DNA from: Burkholderiales bacterium
GTDB taxonomy: Bacteria > Pseudomonadota > Gammaproteobacteria > Burkholderiales > Burkholderiaceae_F
Direction of reading: 5' to 3'
DNA length: 9,946 nt
Assembly: GCA_021298875.1 (NCBI GenBank)
Contig: JAJTHJ010000254.1
Location: 1-9,946, forward strand
Made by a program: the position numbers and the translations under genes. The notes beneath the pieces are model-generated. The model had not been told where the DNA came from, ran no database searches, and saw nothing but the letters and a program-made list of their open reading frames with translations. Shown here in pieces: positions 7,483 through 9,946 of the stretch (within the stretch, counting starts at the first letter, position 1; every line of letters begins with the position of its first letter).

Positions 7483-8496
7483 TTGACTCTCCGCTCCGCG
7501 CTCCGCCGCGCCGCCGTGCCGGTGGTTCTTCTCGCGCTGTTCGCGCTGGTGGCCGTCTGGCGCTATCAGCGCGAGTTGCCGCTGGCGGGCGACCGCGTCG
7601 AGGTACGCATCGAGCGCGGCGCCAGCGCCCGCGCCGTAGCCAGCCGGCTGCGCGAGGCCGGCGTCGGCGTAGGCGAGGCCGAGTTCGTGCTGGCGGCGAC
7701 CCTGTCCGGTGCCACCCAGTCGCTGCGCGCCGGCCGCTACGAAGTGCGCCGCGGCGCATCGCTACGAACCGTGCTGGCGCAATTGCGCAGCGGCGATACG
7801 ATCCCGGAAAAGCTGACGATTGTCGAAGGCACCACGTTTCGCGACCTGCGCGCGCTGCTCGCCGCGCAAAGCGAACTGAAGCCGGCGACCGCCGCGCTGT
7901 CCGACAGCGAGGTGCTGGCCGCGATTGGCGCGACGGAGCCGCACCCCGAGGGACTGTTCGCACCCGACACGTACTTCTTCGACCCGGGCAGCGCCGACCT
8001 CGACATCCTGCGGCAGGCTTATCGTGCCCAAGCGGCGCGCCTGGCCGAAGCCTGGCAGGCGCGCGCTCCGGGCTTGCCGCTGCGCACGCCCTACGAGGCG
8101 CTGATCCTGGCCTCGATCGTGGAGAAGGAGACCGGCCAACCGGCCGAGCGGGCGACCATTGCCGGCGTTTTCGTCAACCGCCTGCGCCGCGGCATGCCCC
8201 TGCAAACCGATCCCACCGTGATCTACGGGCTGGGCGAAAAGTTCGACGGCAATCTGCGTAAGGGCCATCTGCGCGCCGATGGCCCCTACAACACCTACAC
8301 GCGCGCCGGCCTGCCGCCCACGCCGATTTCGCTGCCCGGGGCAGATGCCTTGCGCGCCGCCGTGCAGCCGGAGCCGACGCGCGCGCTGTACTTTGTCGCG
8401 CGTGGCGATGGCACCTCGGAGTTTTCGCAAACCCTGGCCGAGCACAATCGGGCCGTGAAGGGGTCGTCTCAGAAAACGGAAAATAGAGCACGCTAA
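7483..8496 (+). CDS. mltG: MltG (YceG-like) endolytic peptidoglycan transglycosylase, 3' end replaced by transposon sequence
   Basis: A 337-residue protein. The start is TTG at 7483: an in-frame TAG at 7453-7455 blocks anything further upstream, and the next candidate (GTG 7516) would lose the basic residues before the membrane helix. There is no clear ribosome site. Residues 12-26 form one membrane anchor, followed by a LysM-like region (about 38-105) and the YceG domain. The catalytic Glu is expected at 214 in LASIVEKET (E218 in E. coli), followed by [20 protein letters not shown] and [15 protein letters not shown]. MltG cuts nascent glycan strands at the inner membrane and so sets their length. 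Residues 1-326 are native; the last 11 ([11 protein letters not shown]) and the stop TAA are read from the Tn21-like inverted repeat. The conserved domain ends before the junction, so the enzyme is probably still active. In many relatives tmk and holB follow mltG. Confidence 0.93.
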   Translation: MTLRSALRRAAVPVVLLALFALVAVWRYQRELPLAGDRVEVRIERGASARAVASRLREAGVGVGEAEFVLAATLSGATQSLRAGRYEVRRGASLRTVLAQLRSGDTIPEKLTIVEGTTFRDLRALLAAQSELKPATAALSDSEVLAAIGATEPHPEGLFAPDTYFFDPGSADLDILRQAYRAQAARLAEAWQARAPGLPLRTPYEALILASIVEKETGQPAERATIAGVFVNRLRRGMPLQTDPTVIYGLGEKFDGNLRKGHLRADGPYNTYTRAGLPPTPISLPGADALRAAVQPEPTRALYFVARGDGTSEFSQTLAEHNRAVKGSSQKTENRAR

Positions 8497-8497
8497 G
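8460..8497. repeat. 38-bp terminal inverted repeat of a Tn3-family (Tn21-like) transposon
   Basis: The repeat starts GGGGTCGTCTCAGAAAACGG and ends GCACGCTAAG, the form of the Tn21-subgroup terminal repeat. As I remember that sequence it differs at one position only (G at 8486, where I expect A). The outer end GGGG (8460-8463) faces mltG and the inner end faces tnpA. The 5 bases before it, GTGAA (8455-8459), are the likely target duplication; the matching copy would lie beyond the far end of the element. Confidence 0.93.
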
Positions 8498-9946
8498 CCG
8501 GTTGCAGCGGCCATAGCGGCCTGAACTTGCCCACGCCGATCTTGGCGCTGCTGCGCCAGAGGTAATCGCCGGTCAGGTTGATGTGTTCCCAGCCCAGCGG
8601 CGACAGGTACTGCAACAGGGCGTCATCGACGGCCTGGCCGTGGCCGCGCAGGGCGTTGGCGGCCCGCTCCAGGTAGACCGTATTCCACAGCACGATAGCT
8701 GCTGTCACCAGGTTGAGGCCGCTGGCCCGATAACGCTGCTGCTCGAAACTGCGGTCGCGGATTTCGCCCAGCCGGTTGAAGAACACGGCGCGGGCCAGCG
8801 CGTTGCGCGCCTCGCCCTTGTTCAGTCCGGCATGGACGCGGCGGCGCAACTCGACGCTTTGCAGCCAGTCCAAGATGAACAACGTGCGCTCGATGCGACC
8901 CAGCTCGCGCAGGGCGACGGCCAGGCCGTTCTGGCGCGGATAGCTACCGAGCTTTCGGAGCATCAGCGAGGCCGTCACCGTACCCTGCTTGATCGAGATG
9001 GCCAGCCGCAGGATTTCATCCCAGTGGGTGCGCACATGCTTGATGTTGAGCGTGCCGCCGATCATCGGTTTCAACGCTTCGTAGGCGGCGTCGCCCTTGG
9101 GGATGTAGAGCTTGGTGTCGCCCAGGTCGCGGATGCGCGGCGCGAAGCGGAAGCCCAAGAGGTGCATCAGGGCGAAGACGTGATCGGTGAAGCGCGCCGT
9201 GTCGGTGTAGTGCTCCTCGATGCGCAGGTCGGATTCGTGATACAGCAGACCGTCGAGCACGTAGGTCGAGTCGCGCACGCCGACGTTGACGACTTTGGTG
9301 TTGAATGGCGCGTACTGGTCGGAGATGTGGGTGTAGAACGTCCGCCCTGGGCTGCTGCCGTATTTCGGGTTGATGTGGCCGGTGCTCTCGGCCTTGCTGC
9401 CAGTACGGAAGTTCTGGCCGTCCGACGACGAGGTGGTGCCGTCGCCCCAATGCTCGGCGAAGGGATGCCGGAACTGGGCGTTGACCAGCTCGGCCAGCGC
9501 CGCCCCGTAGGTTTCGTCGCGGATGTGCCAGGCTTGCAGCCAGGCCAGCTTGGCGTAGGTCGTGCCGGGGCACGATTCCGCCATCTTGGTCAGGCCCAGG
9601 TTGATCGCGTCGGCCAGGATCGTGGTCAGCAGCAGGTTCTTGTCTTTGGCCAGGTTGCCCGATTTCAGGTGCGAGAAGTGCCGGGTGAAGCCCGTCCACT
9701 CGTCCACTTCCAGCAGCAATTCGGTGATCTTGACGTGCGGCAGGATCATCGCCGTCTGGTCTATCAACGCCTGTGCGGTGTCGGGCACCGCCGCATCGAG
9801 CGGCGAGATCTTCAGGCCCGACTCGGTGATGATGGCGTCGGGCAGGTTGTTGGCCGCCGCCATGCGGTTGACGGTGGCAAGCTGCGCTTCCAGCAGTTCC
9901 AGTCGCTCGCTCAGGTACTGGTCGCAGTCGGTGGCGCCGGCCAGCG
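8493..9946 (-). CDS. tnpA: Tn3-family transposase TnpA (Tn21-like), C-terminal half; 5' end outside window
   Basis: The frame is open from the window edge to TAG (8495-8493) and gives about 484 residues. Full-length Tn21-type TnpA is close to 990 residues, so roughly the C-terminal half is seen. Numbering from the Met at 9863, the catalytic acids of the DDE domain are Asp148 (SSSDGQNF), Asp221 (HYTDTARF) and Glu351 ([15 protein letters not shown]). The 73- and 130-residue spacings match those of characterised Tn3-family transposases. The C-terminus, [21 protein letters not shown] through [20 protein letters not shown] to PLQPA, is typical of the Tn21 branch. TnpA binds the 38-bp ends and carries out replicative transposition. 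The Met at 9863 is internal: the frame continues upstream with [13 protein letters not shown]. The stop codon lies inside the terminal repeat, as usual for this group. Confidence 0.95.
   Translation of the reverse strand, partial: LAGATDCDQYLSERLELLEAQLATVNRMAAANNLPDAIITESGLKISPLDAAVPDTAQALIDQTAMILPHVKITELLLEVDEWTGFTRHFSHLKSGNLAKDKNLLLTTILADAINLGLTKMAESCPGTTYAKLAWLQAWHIRDETYGAALAELVNAQFRHPFAEHWGDGTTSSSDGQNFRTGSKAESTGHINPKYGSSPGRTFYTHISDQYAPFNTKVVNVGVRDSTYVLDGLLYHESDLRIEEHYTDTARFTDHVFALMHLLGFRFAPRIRDLGDTKLYIPKGDAAYEALKPMIGGTLNIKHVRTHWDEILRLAISIKQGTVTASLMLRKLGSYPRQNGLAVALRELGRIERTLFILDWLQSVELRRRVHAGLNKGEARNALARAVFFNRLGEIRDRSFEQQRYRASGLNLVTAAIVLWNTVYLERAANALRGHGQAVDDALLQYLSPLGWEHINLTGDYLWRSSAKIGVGKFRPLWPLQPA

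Larger units (their letters stand above)
8460..9946 (-). mobile_element. Tn3-family (Tn21-like) transposon, transposase-side end; rest outside window
   Basis: The element begins with the inverted repeat at 8460 and continues through the end of tnpA to the window edge. Only the transposase end is visible: no resolvase, res site or passenger gene (mercury, antibiotic or other) lies inside the window, so cargo cannot be stated. The visible repeat and transposase half look intact. The other inverted repeat must lie to the right. Confidence 0.92.

Noticed and set aside
9861..9863. ATG at 9863 as the start of a short transposase
   Set aside because: The frame stays open upstream to the window edge and encodes plausible transposase sequence; a 456-residue form would be half the family's length.

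Overview
The window is GC-rich, densely coded bacterial chromosome. It probably comes from a betaproteobacterium, with a Rhodocyclales- or Burkholderiales-like gene content: ygfZ followed by DUF4936 and a TANGO2/NRDE gene, facing mltG, plus a long single-chain M16 peptidase. The assignment rests on gene content and base composition, not on a marker gene, so genus level is open.

Layout. (1) Bases 1-4043, plus strand: the 3' end of an alpha/beta hydrolase, an exported M16 zinc peptidase (447-3164), a YbgC-type acyl-CoA thioesterase (3164-3625) and a GNAT acetyltransferase (3612-4043). The last three overlap and look translationally coupled. (2) Bases 4047-7413, minus strand, reading right to left: ygfZ (Fe-S cluster maintenance), a DUF4936 protein, an NRDE/TANGO2 protein and, after 83 bases, an outer-membrane protein. 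The first three are separated by only 4 bases at each junction. (3) Bases 7414-7482: a short divergent promoter region. (4) Bases 7483-8496, plus strand: mltG, the endolytic transglycosylase that cuts nascent peptidoglycan. (5) Bases 8460-9946: one end of a Tn3-family (Tn21-like) transposon inserted at the very end of mltG, with its 38-bp inverted repeat and the C-terminal half of its transposase. The element and its transposase continue past the window edge.

The two most interesting items are these. The protein at 4047-5219 carries a recognisable PagP (lipid A palmitoyltransferase) domain with its catalytic His/Asp/Ser, followed in the same chain by a second OmpW/OmpA-like beta-barrel. Its residue at the acyl-chain 'ruler' position is Ala rather than the Gly of E. 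coli PagP. Second, the transposon has replaced the last residues and the stop codon of mltG with its own inverted repeat, so the stop codons of mltG and tnpA overlap on opposite strands inside the repeat. Most of the window is otherwise ordinary core-genome housekeeping. I found no tRNA, rRNA, CRISPR array, riboswitch or convincing intrinsic terminator, and no gene-free stretch longer than about 85 bases.
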